Source: Asanoa sp. WMMD1127 (GTDB lineage Bacteria > Actinomycetota > Actinomycetes > Mycobacteriales > Micromonosporaceae). From it: DNA of 64,000 nt. Shown here piece by piece: positions 1 to 12,225 of the stretch. Both the position numbers and the translations under genes were made by a program. The notes under the pieces were generated by a model, which saw only the letters and a list, made by a program, of their open reading frames with translations, did not search any database and was not told the origin of the DNA. Each line of letters begins with the position of its first letter. The first letter of the stretch is position 1. The stretch covers positions 4,526,001 through 4,590,000 of the forward strand of contig NZ_JARUBP010000001.1 of assembly GCF_029626225.1 (NCBI RefSeq), given 5' to 3'.

Positions 1-408
1 GACAAGACCTTCAACGCGGGCACCAAGGTCGAAACCGCGACCGTCGACAAGCGCACCATGCAATACCTCTACGCGGACGGCGAAGACTTCGTCTTCATGG
101 ATCTCGACACCTACGACCAGATCCACGTCGCCGGCGGCACCGTCGGTGAGGCGTCCAACTACCTGCTGCCCGAGGCCGAGGCGATCGTCGCGACCCACGA
201 GGGCGTGCCGCTCTACGTCGAGCTTCCGACCAGCGTGGTGCTGGAGGTCACCTACACCGAGCCGGGCCTGCAGGGCGACCGCTCCACGGGCGGCAACAAG
301 CCCGCCACCGTCGAGACCGGCGCGACCGTCCAGGTCCCGCTGTTCATCACCACCGGTGAGAAGATCAAGGTCGACACCCGCGACGGCCGTTACCTCGGCC
401 GCGCCTGA
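1..408 (+). CDS. efp: Elongation factor P, C-terminal part (5' end outside window)
   Basis: Frame 1 is open from the first base, so the gene begins upstream of the window. The visible 135 residues include the [14 protein letters not shown] segment typical of EF-P domain II and end with the OB-fold domain III ([18 protein letters not shown]). EF-P binds ribosomes stalled on consecutive prolines and promotes peptide-bond formation. The modified tip residue lies in domain I, which is not visible. The stop codon overlaps the nusB start by one base (TGATG), so the two genes are probably co-transcribed. A PPP-containing leader peptide at 47321 is one potential EF-P client in this window. Confidence 0.95.
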   Translation, partial: DKTFNAGTKVETATVDKRTMQYLYADGEDFVFMDLDTYDQIHVAGGTVGEASNYLLPEAEAIVATHEGVPLYVELPTSVVLEVTYTEPGLQGDRSTGGNKPATVETGATVQVPLFITTGEKIKVDTRDGRYLGRA

Positions 409-842
409 TGGCCGAGGGCCCCAAGACCTCGATGCCCGCGCGCCGCAAGGCGCGCAAGAGGGCCCTCGACGTGCTGTTCGAAGCCGACCTGCGCGACCGG
501 CCACCGGGTGACGTCCTCACGGACTACGTGGCCCGGCTGGAACGGCCGCTCCCGGGCCATCTGGACTACGCGGAGGGCCTGGTCAAGGGCGTCGCGACGC
601 ATCTCGACCGGATCGACGAGCTGATCGCGAGCTACGCCGAGGGCTGGACGATCGACCGCATGCCGGTGGTCGACCGCAACCTGGCCCGGATCGCGGTCTA
701 CGAGCTGCTCTACGTCGACGAGATCGACGACGCCGTCGCGATCACCGAGGCGGTCGAGCTCGCCCGGCAGATGTCGACGGACGACAGTCCCCGGTTCCTC
801 AACGGCCTCATCGGTCGCATCGCGGAGTACGCACCGCGATAA
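408..842 (+). CDS. nusB: Transcription antitermination factor NusB
   Basis: A 144-residue all-helical protein of normal NusB length. It opens with an Arg/Lys-rich segment (ARRKARKRALDVLFEADL) and contains the family's DRMPVVDRNLARIAVYELLY helix region and the C-terminal SPRFLNGLIGRIA. NusB pairs with NusE (ribosomal protein S10) on boxA RNA in rRNA antitermination. The ATG overlaps the efp stop by one base, the usual actinobacterial efp-nusB arrangement. It is followed by a strong hairpin that separates it from convergent bldD. Confidence 0.96.
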   Translation: MAEGPKTSMPARRKARKRALDVLFEADLRDRPPGDVLTDYVARLERPLPGHLDYAEGLVKGVATHLDRIDELIASYAEGWTIDRMPVVDRNLARIAVYELLYVDEIDDAVAITEAVELARQMSTDDSPRFLNGLIGRIAEYAPR

Positions 843-850
843 AAACGACA

Positions 851-894
851 GAAGGGCCCCCACCAACCGCTTGTGGCGGCGGTGGGGGCCCTTC
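851..894. terminator. Bidirectional intrinsic terminator between nusB and bldD
   Basis: A perfect 14-bp inverted repeat (GAAGGGCCCCCACC at 851-864 and its complement at 881-894) encloses a 16-nt loop. It lies in the 81-bp gap between the convergent nusB and bldD stops, so it can serve both. There is no long U tract, as is common for high-GC actinobacterial terminators. Confidence 0.85.
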
Positions 895-923
895 GCCGTG
901 TGGCTCGGAGCCCTGGCCAGCGC

Positions 924-1412
924 TCAGCTGGCGAAGAAGGCCCGCGGGTCGGCGACGAGAACGCCGTGCTCGTTGAGGCGCTCGATCAGGCCCGACGGCG
1001 ACGAGTCGTAGACGATCGCCAGCGCGCGCAGGTCGTCGGCGCGGATCGAGAGGACCCGGCCGTTGTAGTCACCGCGCTGCTGCTGTATCGCCCGCGCGTA
1101 GCGCGCCACGTAGGCCAGCTCCTCGGACGCCTCGTCGTACAGCCGCTCGAGGTCCAGGACGATCTTGTTGGTGGGCTCGTGCCGGACACCGCTGCCGTCG
1201 GGCAGCAGCTCCGAGACGGGGACCCGGTAGAAGTCGGCGAGCTCGGCGAGGCGGGACACCGTCACGGCCCGGTCACCGCGCTCGTAGGAGCCGACGACGA
1301 CCGCCTTCCAACGGCCGTTCGACTTCTCCTCCACACCTTGCAGGGAAAGGCCCTGCTGTTGGCGGATGGAGCGCAGACGCGCGCCCAACGACTTGGCGTA
1401 CTCAGAAGCCAT
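924..1412 (-). CDS. bldD: Developmental master repressor BldD, c-di-GMP effector
   Basis: A 162-residue regulator. Residues 1-70 form an XRE-type helix-turn-helix (KSLGARLRSIRQQQGLSLQG, then SYERGDRAVTVSRLAEL). The C-terminal domain carries the c-di-GMP signature RxD-x8-RxxD: R113 and D115 of RGDYNG, then R124 and D127 of RADD. In Streptomyces, BldD bound to c-di-GMP represses sporulation genes. I chose the ATG at 1412 because GGGAGAG precedes it and the protein then starts MASEYAKSLG as in known BldD. The open frame continues upstream to 1559, but that part is promoter DNA. Two GGDEF proteins in this window could supply or modulate the ligand. Confidence 0.96.
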   Translation of the reverse strand: MASEYAKSLGARLRSIRQQQGLSLQGVEEKSNGRWKAVVVGSYERGDRAVTVSRLAELADFYRVPVSELLPDGSGVRHEPTNKIVLDLERLYDEASEELAYVARYARAIQQQRGDYNGRVLSIRADDLRALAIVYDSSPSGLIERLNEHGVLVADPRAFFAS

Positions 1413-1470
1413 TGACGACTCTCCCAGTGCTGGTACCCGGGGTTCTCCCCAGCGATCGCTACGGAGCGTG

Positions 1471-1520
1471 ACGGTACGGGGAATGAGAGAACTGGTCAAG
1501 TGCTCATTACCCATCACTTG
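1471..1520 (-). promoter_or_regulatory. bldD promoter with overlapping inverted repeat
   Basis: On the minus strand TTGACC (1499-1494), a 17-bp spacer and TACCGT (1476-1471) form a good sigma-70/HrdB-type promoter about 60 bp upstream of the bldD ATG. An inverted repeat CAAGTG (1497-1502) and CACTTG (1515-1520) overlaps the -35 element and is placed to block it. BldD is known to autoregulate in Streptomyces. Whether this repeat is the BldD site is an inference, because it does not match the BldD-box consensus exactly as I remember it. Confidence 0.55.
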
Positions 1521-1620
1521 GGATGACTGTGTTGTGTTGTCCGAATTTTCCTGCACCATGCATCAACGACTGGCGAGAGTGTTACGCACGGCACGCTGCG
1601 CATACCCACGCTGTCCCCGC

Positions 1621-1629
1621 TGGTAACGT
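1621..1629 (+). promoter_or_regulatory. Probable extended -10 promoter of the pyr operon
   Basis: TGGTAACGT is an extended -10 (TGnTAnnnT) with no clear -35. A start around 1636 would place the PyrR-binding element about 16 nt into the transcript. It lies in the 282-bp bldD-pyrR intergenic region, which otherwise holds only the divergent bldD promoter and the PyrR element. Confidence 0.4.
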
Positions 1630-1651
1630 GATCGACGGTTCGCCGAAGACA

Positions 1652-1688
1652 TCCTTTAACGACCCGTCCCGTGAGGCGGGGAAGGAGG
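1652..1688 (+). promoter_or_regulatory. PyrR-binding mRNA element covering the pyrR Shine-Dalgarno
   Basis: The segment has the layout of the PyrR anti-antiterminator binding loop: an outer stem TCCTT (1652-1656) with AAGGA (1682-1686), the bulge-side TTTAAC, an inner CCCG/CGGG stem and the conserved GTGAGGC terminal loop (1671-1677). The 3' arm runs into GGAGG (1684-1688), which is the pyrR ribosome binding site. UMP-PyrR bound here would therefore block translation, as described for mycobacterial pyrR leaders, rather than act through a Bacillus-type attenuator. I see no terminator hairpin downstream. Confidence 0.85.
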
Positions 1689-1694
1689 TCCGCC

Positions 1695-2285
1695 GTGGCC
1701 TATGCTCAGGCCGCCTCAAACTCGACGACGTCCGGTTCGCCACCGTCGGTGAAGGTCATCCTCACAGAGACGGATCTGCAGCGGGTCGTCGACCGCATCG
1801 CGCATCAGATCCTGGAAAAGACCGACGGCGCCGACGGCACCGTCCTGCTCGGCATCCCGACCCGCGGTGTCCCGTTGGCCCACCGCCTGGCCGCCCGCAT
1901 CGCCGCCTTCGAGGGCGTCGACGTGCCCGTCGGTGTGCTGGACGTCACTCTCTACCGCGACGACCTGCGACTCAAGGCGACCCGCGCGCTCGGCCCCACC
2001 GACCTGCCGTCGGGTGGCATCGACGGCCGGCGGGTCATCCTCGTCGACGACGTGCTGTTCTCCGGCCGCACCGTGCGGGCCGCCCTCGACGCCCTGTCGG
2101 ACCTCGGCCGGCCCAGCTCCGTGCAGCTCGCCGTGATCGTCGACCGCGGCCACCGGGAGCTGCCGATCCGGGCCGACTACGTCGGCAAGAACATCCCGAC
2201 CGCGCGCAACGAGATCGTGAAGGTCGCGCTCGCCGAGATCGACGGCACCGACGAGGTCAAGCTCATCGGCGAGGAGACCAAATGA
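1695..2285 (+). CDS. pyrR: Bifunctional pyr operon regulator / uracil phosphoribosyltransferase
   Basis: A 196-residue PRTase-fold protein. The PRPP loop [14 protein letters not shown] lies at about residues 113-126. PyrR senses UMP/UTP and PRPP and binds pyr mRNA; it also has some uracil phosphoribosyltransferase activity. The GTG at 1695 is chosen because GGAGG (1684-1688) sits six bases before it. An upstream in-frame GTG at 1671 lies inside the PyrR-binding loop and has no ribosome binding site. The stop overlaps the pyrB start by four bases (ATGA). Confidence 0.96.
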   Translation: MAYAQAASNSTTSGSPPSVKVILTETDLQRVVDRIAHQILEKTDGADGTVLLGIPTRGVPLAHRLAARIAAFEGVDVPVGVLDVTLYRDDLRLKATRALGPTDLPSGGIDGRRVILVDDVLFSGRTVRAALDALSDLGRPSSVQLAVIVDRGHRELPIRADYVGKNIPTARNEIVKVALAEIDGTDEVKLIGEETK

Positions 2286-3202
2286 TCAAGCATCTGCTGT
2301 CCGCCGCCGACCTCGACGCCGAGCACGCCACGCTGGTCCTGGACACCGCGGCCGAGCTGGCCAACCTGTCGAGCCGCGAGGTGAAGAAGCTGCCGACGCT
2401 GCGCGGCCGCACGGTGGTCAACCTCTTCTACGAGGACTCCACCCGCACCCGGATCTCCTTCGAGGCCGCCGCGAAGCGACTCTCCGCCGACGTCATCAAC
2501 TTCTCCGCCAAGGGTTCCAGCGTCTCCAAGGGCGAGAGCCTCAAGGACACCGCGCTGACCCTGCAGGCGATGGGCGCCGACGCGGTCGTCGTCCGCCACC
2601 CGGCCTCCGGCGCGCCGCACCGGCTGGCCCAGTGGGTCGACGGCTCGGTGGTCAACGCCGGCGACGGAACCCACGAGCACCCGACCCAGGCGCTGCTCGA
2701 CGCGTACACGATGCGCTCGCGCCTGGGCCGGCTGGCTGGCCTGCACGTCGCGATCGTCGGCGACGTGCTGCACAGCCGGGTCGCCCGGTCCAACGTGCTG
2801 CTGCTGACCACGCTCGGCGCGAAGGTCACGGTGGTCGGGCCGCCGACGCTGATCCCGGTCGACGTCGGCCCGGCCCTCTCGCCCGAGCTGAGCGTCTCCT
2901 ACGACCTCGACGCCGTGCTGCCGCAGGTCGACGTCGTGATGATGCTGCGCGTCCAGCGCGAGCGGATGAACGATTCCTACTTCCCGTCGACCCGGGAATA
3001 CAGCCGCCGCTACGGCCTCGACGCCGCCCGCATGCGCCGGCTGCCCGAGCACGCGATCGTCATGCACCCCGGCCCGATGGTCCGCGGCATGGAGATTACT
3101 CCGGAGGTGGCCGACTCGGCCCGCTCCACCATCGTCGAACAGGTCGCCAACGGCGTCTCCGTCCGGATGGCCGTCCTCTACCTGCTCCTGGGGGGCAAAT
3201 GA
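2282..3202 (+). CDS. pyrB: Aspartate carbamoyltransferase catalytic subunit
   Basis: A 306-residue protein of normal length. It has the carbamoyl-phosphate loop [12 protein letters not shown] (STRTR), the HPTQALLD motif and the C-terminal HPGPMVRG. It joins carbamoyl phosphate and L-aspartate to form carbamoyl aspartate in de novo UMP synthesis. No pyrI regulatory subunit is visible in the operon. It overlaps pyrR and pyrC by ATGA on both sides, which indicates translational coupling. Confidence 0.97.
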   Translation: MIKHLLSAADLDAEHATLVLDTAAELANLSSREVKKLPTLRGRTVVNLFYEDSTRTRISFEAAAKRLSADVINFSAKGSSVSKGESLKDTALTLQAMGADAVVVRHPASGAPHRLAQWVDGSVVNAGDGTHEHPTQALLDAYTMRSRLGRLAGLHVAIVGDVLHSRVARSNVLLLTTLGAKVTVVGPPTLIPVDVGPALSPELSVSYDLDAVLPQVDVVMMLRVQRERMNDSYFPSTREYSRRYGLDAARMRRLPEHAIVMHPGPMVRGMEITPEVADSARSTIVEQVANGVSVRMAVLYLLLGGK

Positions 3203-4467
3203 GCAGCAGCACGTACCTGGTCAAGGGCGTCAGCGTCCTCGGCGCGGAGCCGACCGACCTGCTGGTCCGCGACGGCGTCATCGCGGAAGGGGGCGCGGCG
3301 GACCAGGTCGTCGACGCTGCCGGGCTCGTCGCGCTGCCCGGCCTGGTCGACCTGCACACCCACCTGCGCGAGCCCGGCCGCGAGGACGCCGAGACCGTCG
3401 AGTCCGGCTCGCGCGCGGCGGCGCTCGGTGGTTACACCGCGGTCTGCGCGATGGCCAACACCTCGCCGGTCGCCGACACCGCGGGCGTGGTCGAGCAGGT
3501 CTGGCGGCTCGGCCGGGAGGCCGGCCTCGTCGACGTGCAGCCGATCGGCGCCGTGACCGTCGGGTTGGCCGGCCAGCACCTCGCGGAGCTCGGCGCGATG
3601 GCCACCTCTGCCGCCAAGGTGCGGATCTTCTCCGACGACGGCCACTGCGTCTCCGATCCGCGCCTGATGCGCCGCGCCCTGGAATACGTCAAGGCGTTCG
3701 ACGGCGTGATCGCGCAGCACGCCGAGGAGCCCCGGCTGACCGAGGGCGCGCAGATGCACGAGGGCGAGGTCTCCGCCCGGCTCGGGCTGACCGGCTGGCC
3801 GGCCGTGGCCGAGGAGGCGATCATCGCCCGCGACGCGCTGCTCGCCGGCCACGTCGGCGCCCGGCTGCACGTCTGCCACGTCTCCACCGCCGGCTCGGTC
3901 GACGTGATCCGGCAGGCCAAGGCGGCCGGCGTGCGGGTGACCGCCGAGGTGACGCCGCACCACCTGCTGCTCACCGACGAGCGGGCCAGCTCGTACGACC
4001 CGGTGTTCAAGGTGAACCCGCCGCTGCGCACCCAGGCCGACGTGCTCGCGCTGCGGGCCGCGCTGGCCGAGGGCCTGATCGACATCGTGGCCACCGACCA
4101 CGCGCCGCACGCGGTGGAGGACAAGGAATGCGAGTGGGCGTACGCGCGCCCCGGCATGCTCGGCCTCGAGACGGCACTGTCCATCGTGCTCGACGTGCTC
4201 GGCCCCGACTGGGAGCTGATCGCGCAGCGGATGTCGCGCACGCCGGCCCGGATCGCCGGACTGGCCGAGCACGGCCACACCCCGGCCCCGGGCGCGCCGG
4301 CCACCTTCACGCTGGTGGACCCGGCGGCCCGCTGGGAGGTCGACCCGTCGGTGTCGGCGTCCCGCTCGCGCAACACCCCGTACGCGGGGATGACCCTGCC
4401 CGGCCGGATCGTCGCGACCTTCCTGCGCGGCGAACCGACGGTGCTGGACGGAAAGGCAGTGAAATGA
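3199..4467 (+). CDS. pyrC: Dihydroorotase (type I)
   Basis: A 422-residue amidohydrolase that cyclises carbamoyl aspartate to dihydroorotate. The metal ligands are visible in [10 protein letters not shown], the histidines in IAQHAEE and HVCHVST, and the catalytic Asp in VATDHAPH. Length and motifs fit the class I enzyme common in actinobacteria. The ATG at 3199 overlaps the pyrB stop by four bases, and the stop overlaps carA in the same way. Confidence 0.96.
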   Translation: MSSSTYLVKGVSVLGAEPTDLLVRDGVIAEGGAADQVVDAAGLVALPGLVDLHTHLREPGREDAETVESGSRAAALGGYTAVCAMANTSPVADTAGVVEQVWRLGREAGLVDVQPIGAVTVGLAGQHLAELGAMATSAAKVRIFSDDGHCVSDPRLMRRALEYVKAFDGVIAQHAEEPRLTEGAQMHEGEVSARLGLTGWPAVAEEAIIARDALLAGHVGARLHVCHVSTAGSVDVIRQAKAAGVRVTAEVTPHHLLLTDERASSYDPVFKVNPPLRTQADVLALRAALAEGLIDIVATDHAPHAVEDKECEWAYARPGMLGLETALSIVLDVLGPDWELIAQRMSRTPARIAGLAEHGHTPAPGAPATFTLVDPAARWEVDPSVSASRSRNTPYAGMTLPGRIVATFLRGEPTVLDGKAVK

Positions 4468-5574
4468 GGCGCCCCGCGCTGCTCGTCCTGGAGGACGGGC
4501 GGACGTTCCACGGTGAGTCCTACGGCAGCGTGGGCGAGACCTTCGGCGAGGCGGTGTTCACCACCGCCATGACCGGTTACCAGGAGACGCTGACCGACCC
4601 GTCGTACCACCGGCAGGTCGTGGTGCAGACCGCGCCGCACATCGGCAACACCGGCGTCAACGACGAGGACGACGAGTCGGCGAAGATCTGGGTCGCCGGG
4701 TACGTGGTCCGCGACCCGGCCCGGCTCGCCTCCAACTGGCGGCGCACCGGCGACCTGGAGGACCGGCTCGCCGCCGAGGGCGTGGTCGGCATCTCCGGCG
4801 TCGACACCCGGGCGCTGACCCGGCACCTGCGCGATCGGGGCGCGATGCGGGTCGGCGTGTCCAGCGTGATCGAGGACCCGGCCGCGCTGCTGCGCAAGGT
4901 GCGGGAGGCGCCCGAGATGGTCGGCGCGGACCTGTCGGCCGAGGTGACCACGGCCAAGCCGTACACCGTGCAGGCGCAGGGGACGCACCGGTTCACCGTC
5001 GCGGCGGTCGACCTCGGCATCAAGCGCAACGTCGCCCGGCGCCTGGCCGCCCGCGGGGTGACCACCCACGTGATGCCGGCGTCGTCGAGCATCGACGACC
5101 TGCTGGCCACCGGCGCCGACGCGATCTTCTTCTCGCCCGGCCCCGGCGACCCGGCCACCGCCGACGGCCCGGTCGAGCTCGCCCGCGAGGTGATGCGCCG
5201 CCAGATCCCGCTGTTCGGCATCTGCTTCGGCTCGCAGATCCTGGGGCGGGCGCTCGGGTTCGGCACCTACAAGCTGGGCTTCGGGCACCGGGGCAGCAAC
5301 CAGCCGGTGCTCGACCGGACGACCGGCAAGGTCGAGGTGACCGCGCACAACCACGGTTTCGCGGTCGACGCGCCGCTGGACAGCACGGTCAGCACCGACT
5401 TCGGCGACGTCGCGGTGTCGCACGTCTGCCTCAACGACAACGTGGTCGAGGGCCTGCGCGCGCACGACGTGCCGGCCTTCACCGTCCAGTACCACCCGGA
5501 AGCGGCCGCCGGCCCGCACGACGCCGACTATCTCTTCGACCGGTTCCGGGAATTGATCGCGGGGGAGAAGGCCA

Positions 5575-5582
<8 letters not shown>
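4464..5582 (+). CDS. carA: Carbamoyl-phosphate synthase small (glutaminase) subunit
   Basis: A 372-residue protein with an N-terminal CarA domain ([25 protein letters not shown]) and a C-terminal class I glutamine amidotransferase. The nucleophile Cys is in [15 protein letters not shown] and the catalytic His-Glu in [10 protein letters not shown]. It releases ammonia from glutamine and passes it to CarB. It overlaps pyrC by four bases and carB by eight. Confidence 0.97.
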
Positions 5583-8894
<3,312 letters not shown>

Positions 8895-8898
<4 letters not shown>

Positions 8899-10055
8899 TC
8901 TTCGAGCGGGTCGTCCGGCCGGGTCTGTTCCGGCTCGGCGCCGGCGACGCGGAGACCGCGCACGAGTGGACGCTGTCGCGGCTGGCGGGCCTCCCGCCGG
9001 CCGTGCGGCGGCTTCTCGCCGTCCGCTATGCGGTCCGCGATCCTCGCACCGTGTTCGGGGTCGAGTTCCCGAACCCGGTCGGGTTGGCCGCGGGCGTCGA
9101 CAAGAACGGCGTCGCGCTGGCGGCCTGGCCGGCGTTGGGTTTCGGGTTCGTCGAGGTGGGCACGGTGACGGCGCACCCGCAGCCCGGCAACCCGAAGCCG
9201 CGCCTGTTCCGCCTCCGCGACAGCGAGGCCATCGTCAACCGCATGGGCTTCAACAACGCCGGCGCCGCGGCCCTGGCCGCCCGCCTGACCGAGGGCCGTT
9301 CCCGGGCGATGGCCGATGGCGGACCCGGCGACGCCCCGCCGGCGGCTGGCGGCGGTGCCCGCGCGGTGGCCGGCAGCGGACCCGGCGGTCCGCGGGCCGT
9401 GCGGGACGGCGGTGGCCCGCGCACCCTGACCGAGCCGCGCGATGCGCGGCCGTTCGGCGTGCCGATCGGCATCTCGTTGGGGAAGTCGAAGGTGACCCCG
9501 CTGGACGAGGCCGTCGACGACTACCTCGCGTCCTACCGGCTGCTGAAGGACCACGGCGACTACTTTGCGGTCAACGTTTCATCGCCCAACACCCCGGGGC
9601 TGCGGTCGCTGCAGGATCGCGACTCGATCGACGCGCTGCTGGGCGCGTTGGTGGGGGAGAAGCCGATCCTCGTGAAGATCGCCCCTGATCTGACCGAGGC
9701 CGCGATCGCCGAGCTGTTGGAGGTCTGTCTGGCCCGCGGCGCGGCCGGGGTCATCGCGACCAACACCACGCTCGCCCGGGACGGTCTCGCGCCCGCCGAT
9801 GTAGCGCTCGGTGACGAGGCCGGCGGGCTGTCCGGGCGGCCGCTGACCGGGCGCGCCCGGGACGTCGTGCGGTTCGTCCACGACGAGACCGGCGGCCGGC
9901 TGCCCGTGATCGGGGTCGGCGGCGTCATGTCGGCCGACGACGCGGCGCGGATGTTCGACGCCGGCGCGAGCCTGGTGCAGGTCTACACGGGGTTCATCTA
10001 CCACGGGCCGGCGCTGGTCCGGCGGATCGCGTCTGTGAAGAAAGGACAATCGTGA
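8895..10055 (+). CDS. pyrD: Dihydroorotate dehydrogenase (quinone), with unusual internal insert
   Basis: A 386-residue class 2 enzyme that oxidises dihydroorotate to orotate with FMN and quinone at the membrane. Family motifs are [22 protein letters not shown], the catalytic-Ser loop [14 protein letters not shown], the FMN-binding IATNTT and [12 protein letters not shown]. Between [10 protein letters not shown] and [12 protein letters not shown] lies a Gly/Ala/Pro/Arg-rich stretch of about 55 residues (roughly 133-187, bases 9292-9456). Relatives have only a short loop there as I recall the family. The reading frame is intact, so the insert is probably translated. It overlaps carB by ATGA and pyrF by GTGA. 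Confidence 0.95.
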
Positions 10056-10897
10056 CTAAAGCCTTCGGGGCGCGGCTGCGCGCCGCTCTGGACACTCGCG
10101 GTCCGCTGTGTGTCGGCATCGATCCTCATCCAAGTCTGCTGATCGCCTGGGGGCTGTCCGACGATGCCGAGGGGCTGGCCCGATTCGCGGGAACCGTGAT
10201 CGACGCCCTCGGCGACCGGGTCGCGATCTTCAAACCGCAGTCCGCGTTTTTCGAGCGACACGGCTCCCGAGGGGTCGCCGTGCTTGAGTCGGCTATCCGA
10301 CAGTTGCGGGATGCCGGGGCACTCGTCCTCCTCGATGTGAAGCGCGGCGACATCGGTTCGACGGTCGCCGCGTACGCCGCCGCCTATCTCGACCCGGCGA
10401 GCCCGCTGTGTGCCGACGCGATCACGGCGAGCCCGTACCTCGGCGTCGGATCGCTGCGCCCGATGTTCGACGCGGCGCGCGCGCACGACGGCGGAGTGTT
10501 CGTGCTGGCCCTGACCTCGAACCCCGAGGGCGCCGAGGTCCAGCGGGCCGTCGGTCCCGGCGGCCGGACCGTCGCGCAGACCGTGATCGACGAGATTTCC
10601 CAGCTCAACGAGGGTGTGGCGCCACTCGGCAGCTTCGGCCTGGTGGTCGGCGCGACGATCGGCGACACGGGCCACGACCTCTCCCGCGTCAACGGCCCGA
10701 TCCTCGCCCCGGGGCTGGGCGCGCAGGGCGCCAACGCTTCCGACCTGCGTACCGTCTTCGGCAATGATCTTGATTGGGTCGTTCCGTCCTACTCGCGGGA
10801 GATCCTCTCGCGCGGGCCCTCGGTGTCCGATTTGCGCAGCTCGGCGGCCGAGGCGCTGGCCCAGTGCCGGGCCGTTCTCGCCCCCCGAACGAGGTGA
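10052..10897 (+). CDS. pyrF: Orotidine 5'-phosphate decarboxylase (type 2)
   Basis: A 281-residue TIM barrel with the type-2 OMP decarboxylase motif [17 protein letters not shown], holding the catalytic Lys/Asp pair, and a phosphate-binding APGLGAQG. It converts OMP to UMP, the last step of the pathway encoded by the upstream genes. It starts at GTG 10052, overlapping pyrD by four bases. It ends the overlapping run of pyr genes, and the 168-bp gap that follows carries a fresh promoter. Confidence 0.96.
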   Translation: MTKAFGARLRAALDTRGPLCVGIDPHPSLLIAWGLSDDAEGLARFAGTVIDALGDRVAIFKPQSAFFERHGSRGVAVLESAIRQLRDAGALVLLDVKRGDIGSTVAAYAAAYLDPASPLCADAITASPYLGVGSLRPMFDAARAHDGGVFVLALTSNPEGAEVQRAVGPGGRTVAQTVIDEISQLNEGVAPLGSFGLVVGATIGDTGHDLSRVNGPILAPGLGAQGANASDLRTVFGNDLDWVVPSYSREILSRGPSVSDLRSSAAEALAQCRAVLAPRTR

Positions 10898-10936
10898 CAC
10901 GGCGGATCAAGATTTCGTGATCAAGGCGCGCCGACG

Positions 10937-10965
10937 TTGCCGAAAACCCATCGGGCCGCTAGTTT
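10937..10965 (+). promoter_or_regulatory. Probable mihF promoter
   Basis: TTGCCG (10937-10942), a 17-bp spacer and TAGTTT (10960-10965) form a vegetative-type promoter. A start near 10972 gives a leader of about 95 nt before mihF. Just upstream, GATCAAG occurs twice (from 10906 and again around 10918), which could be a binding site. Confidence 0.45.
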
Positions 10966-11065
10966 TCCCGGCGCTGGGAACCACATGCCCCTTTGGTTCA
11001 CGGCCACCCCACGTTTCACGACCGCGGCGGAAATTCCCGATCGCGGTAGGACCTGAGGAGAACTG

Positions 11066-11383
11066 GTGCCGCTCCCGTCACTGAGCCCCGAACAGCGCGC
11101 GGCAGCGCTGGAAAAGGCAGCGGAGATCCGCAAAGCCCGCGCCGAGCTGAAGGAGCAGCTCAAGCAGGGCAAGACCACCCTCGCTTCCGTGCTCGACCGG
11201 GCCGAGTCCGATGACGTCGTCGGCAAGCTGAAGGTTTCGGCCGTGCTGCAGGCGATGCCGGGCATCGGCAAGATCCGGGCGACCCAGATCATGGAGAAGC
11301 TCAAGATCGCTGACAGCCGCCGGCTGCGCGGTCTCGGCGACCAGCAGCGCAAGGCGCTCCTTGGAGAGTTCGCCGGCAGCTGA
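11066..11383 (+). CDS. mihF: Actinobacterial integration host factor (mIHF/sIHF)
   Basis: A 105-residue basic nucleoid protein. A long N-terminal helix (ALEKAAEIRKARAELKEQLKQG) leads into the helix-two-turn-helix core VSAVLQAMPGIGKIRATQIM, which matches the actinobacterial IHF fold that contacts DNA. It compacts DNA and affects replication and secondary metabolism in Streptomyces. The GTG at 11066 follows GAGGAG by five bases. The order mihF-gmk-rpoZ-coaBC-metK is standard for actinobacteria. Confidence 0.93.
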   Translation: MPLPSLSPEQRAAALEKAAEIRKARAELKEQLKQGKTTLASVLDRAESDDVVGKLKVSAVLQAMPGIGKIRATQIMEKLKIADSRRLRGLGDQQRKALLGEFAGS

Positions 11384-11408
11384 CCCGTCGCACGGGTAGA
11401 ACAAAGCT

Positions 11409-11936
11409 GTGACCATGCGTGACGAGGCGCGCCCGGCGGCTCGGCTCACGGTCCTGACCGGTCCTTCGGAGGCCGGGAGGGCAGCCGTGATCCGGCTGGT
11501 CCGGGCGCGTTCGCCGTGGGTGCGGATGCCCGTCATGGTCACCACGCGCCGGCGTCGCGACCACGAGGTCGACGGCGTGCACTACACGTTCGTCGACGAG
11601 GCCGCGTTCGACCGGCTGGTCGAGGAGCGGGGCCTGCTCGAGGCCGCGGCGATCCGGCACCACCGGTACGGCACCCCCCGCCGTCCCGTGGAGGCCTGGC
11701 TCGCCGCCGGTGAGCCGGTCCTGCTCTCGATCGATCCGCGCGGCGCCGAGCTCGTCACCCTGGCCATGCCGGACGCCCGCGTGGTGCTCCTGCTGACCCC
11801 GGACGACCGGGTGTCGGCCGGCGACGGCATCAGCGGGGCGATCATCAACCACGCTGCCGGGCGGGCAGCCGACGAGCTGGTAGGATTGCTCGGTTCGTCA
11901 TTCCTGACCCCGGCCCGACCGCCGCGCGGCGGTTGA
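11409..11936 (+). CDS. Degenerate guanylate kinase-like protein (P-loop and lid altered)
   Basis: This 175-residue protein occupies the usual gmk position. The GMP-binding half is recognisable: TTRRRR, HEVDGVHYTF, the RYGTPRRPVE loop and SIDPRGAELV. The ATP-binding P-loop, normally GPSGVGKST-like, reads GPSEAGRAAV, so the essential Lys is Arg and the following Ser/Thr is Ala. The segment after LLLTPDDR that should hold the lid and its RLxxRG arginines is missing; the chain jumps to the terminal helix (SGAIINHAAGRAADEL). The protein is about 25 residues short. Catalysis seems unlikely, so a nucleotide-binding or regulatory role is possible. TAGAAC lies six bases before the GTG, suggesting a leaderless transcript. 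Confidence 0.8.
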   Translation: MTMRDEARPAARLTVLTGPSEAGRAAVIRLVRARSPWVRMPVMVTTRRRRDHEVDGVHYTFVDEAAFDRLVEERGLLEAAAIRHHRYGTPRRPVEAWLAAGEPVLLSIDPRGAELVTLAMPDARVVLLLTPDDRVSAGDGISGAIINHAAGRAADELVGLLGSSFLTPARPPRGG

Positions 11937-11957
11937 GAACTTTGAGGTTTGTTTTCC

Positions 11958-12221
11958 GTGGGATCCATCGCCAATCCTGAAGGCATCACCAACCCGCCGA
12001 TCGACGAGCTGCTCGAGAAGACCACGTCGAAGTACGCGCTGGTCATCTTCGCGGCCAAGCGCGCCCGCCAGGTCAACGCCTACTACAGCCAGCTCGGCGA
12101 GGGCCTGCTGGAATACGTGGGCCCGCTGGTGGAGACCACGCCGCAGGAGAAGCCCCTCTCCATCGCGATGCGCGAGATCAACGCCGGCCTGCTGACGGCC
12201 GAGCCGACCGACCAGCCCTGA
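11958..12221 (+). CDS. rpoZ: RNA polymerase omega subunit
   Basis: An 87-residue protein with the conserved [39 protein letters not shown] and [15 protein letters not shown] segments. Omega assists assembly of the beta' subunit. The start is taken as GTG 11958 (VGSIANPEG) because the protein then matches relatives in length. A TTG at 11949 is in frame but lies only two bases from the GAGG at 11944-11947. Confidence 0.95.
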   Translation: MGSIANPEGITNPPIDELLEKTTSKYALVIFAAKRARQVNAYYSQLGEGLLEYVGPLVETTPQEKPLSIAMREINAGLLTAEPTDQP

Positions 12222-12225
12222 GGTC

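Noticed and set aside
1413-1559. N-terminal extension of bldD to 211 residues
   Set aside because: The ATG at 1412 has a good ribosome binding site and gives the known BldD start; the upstream frame covers the -35/-10 elements.
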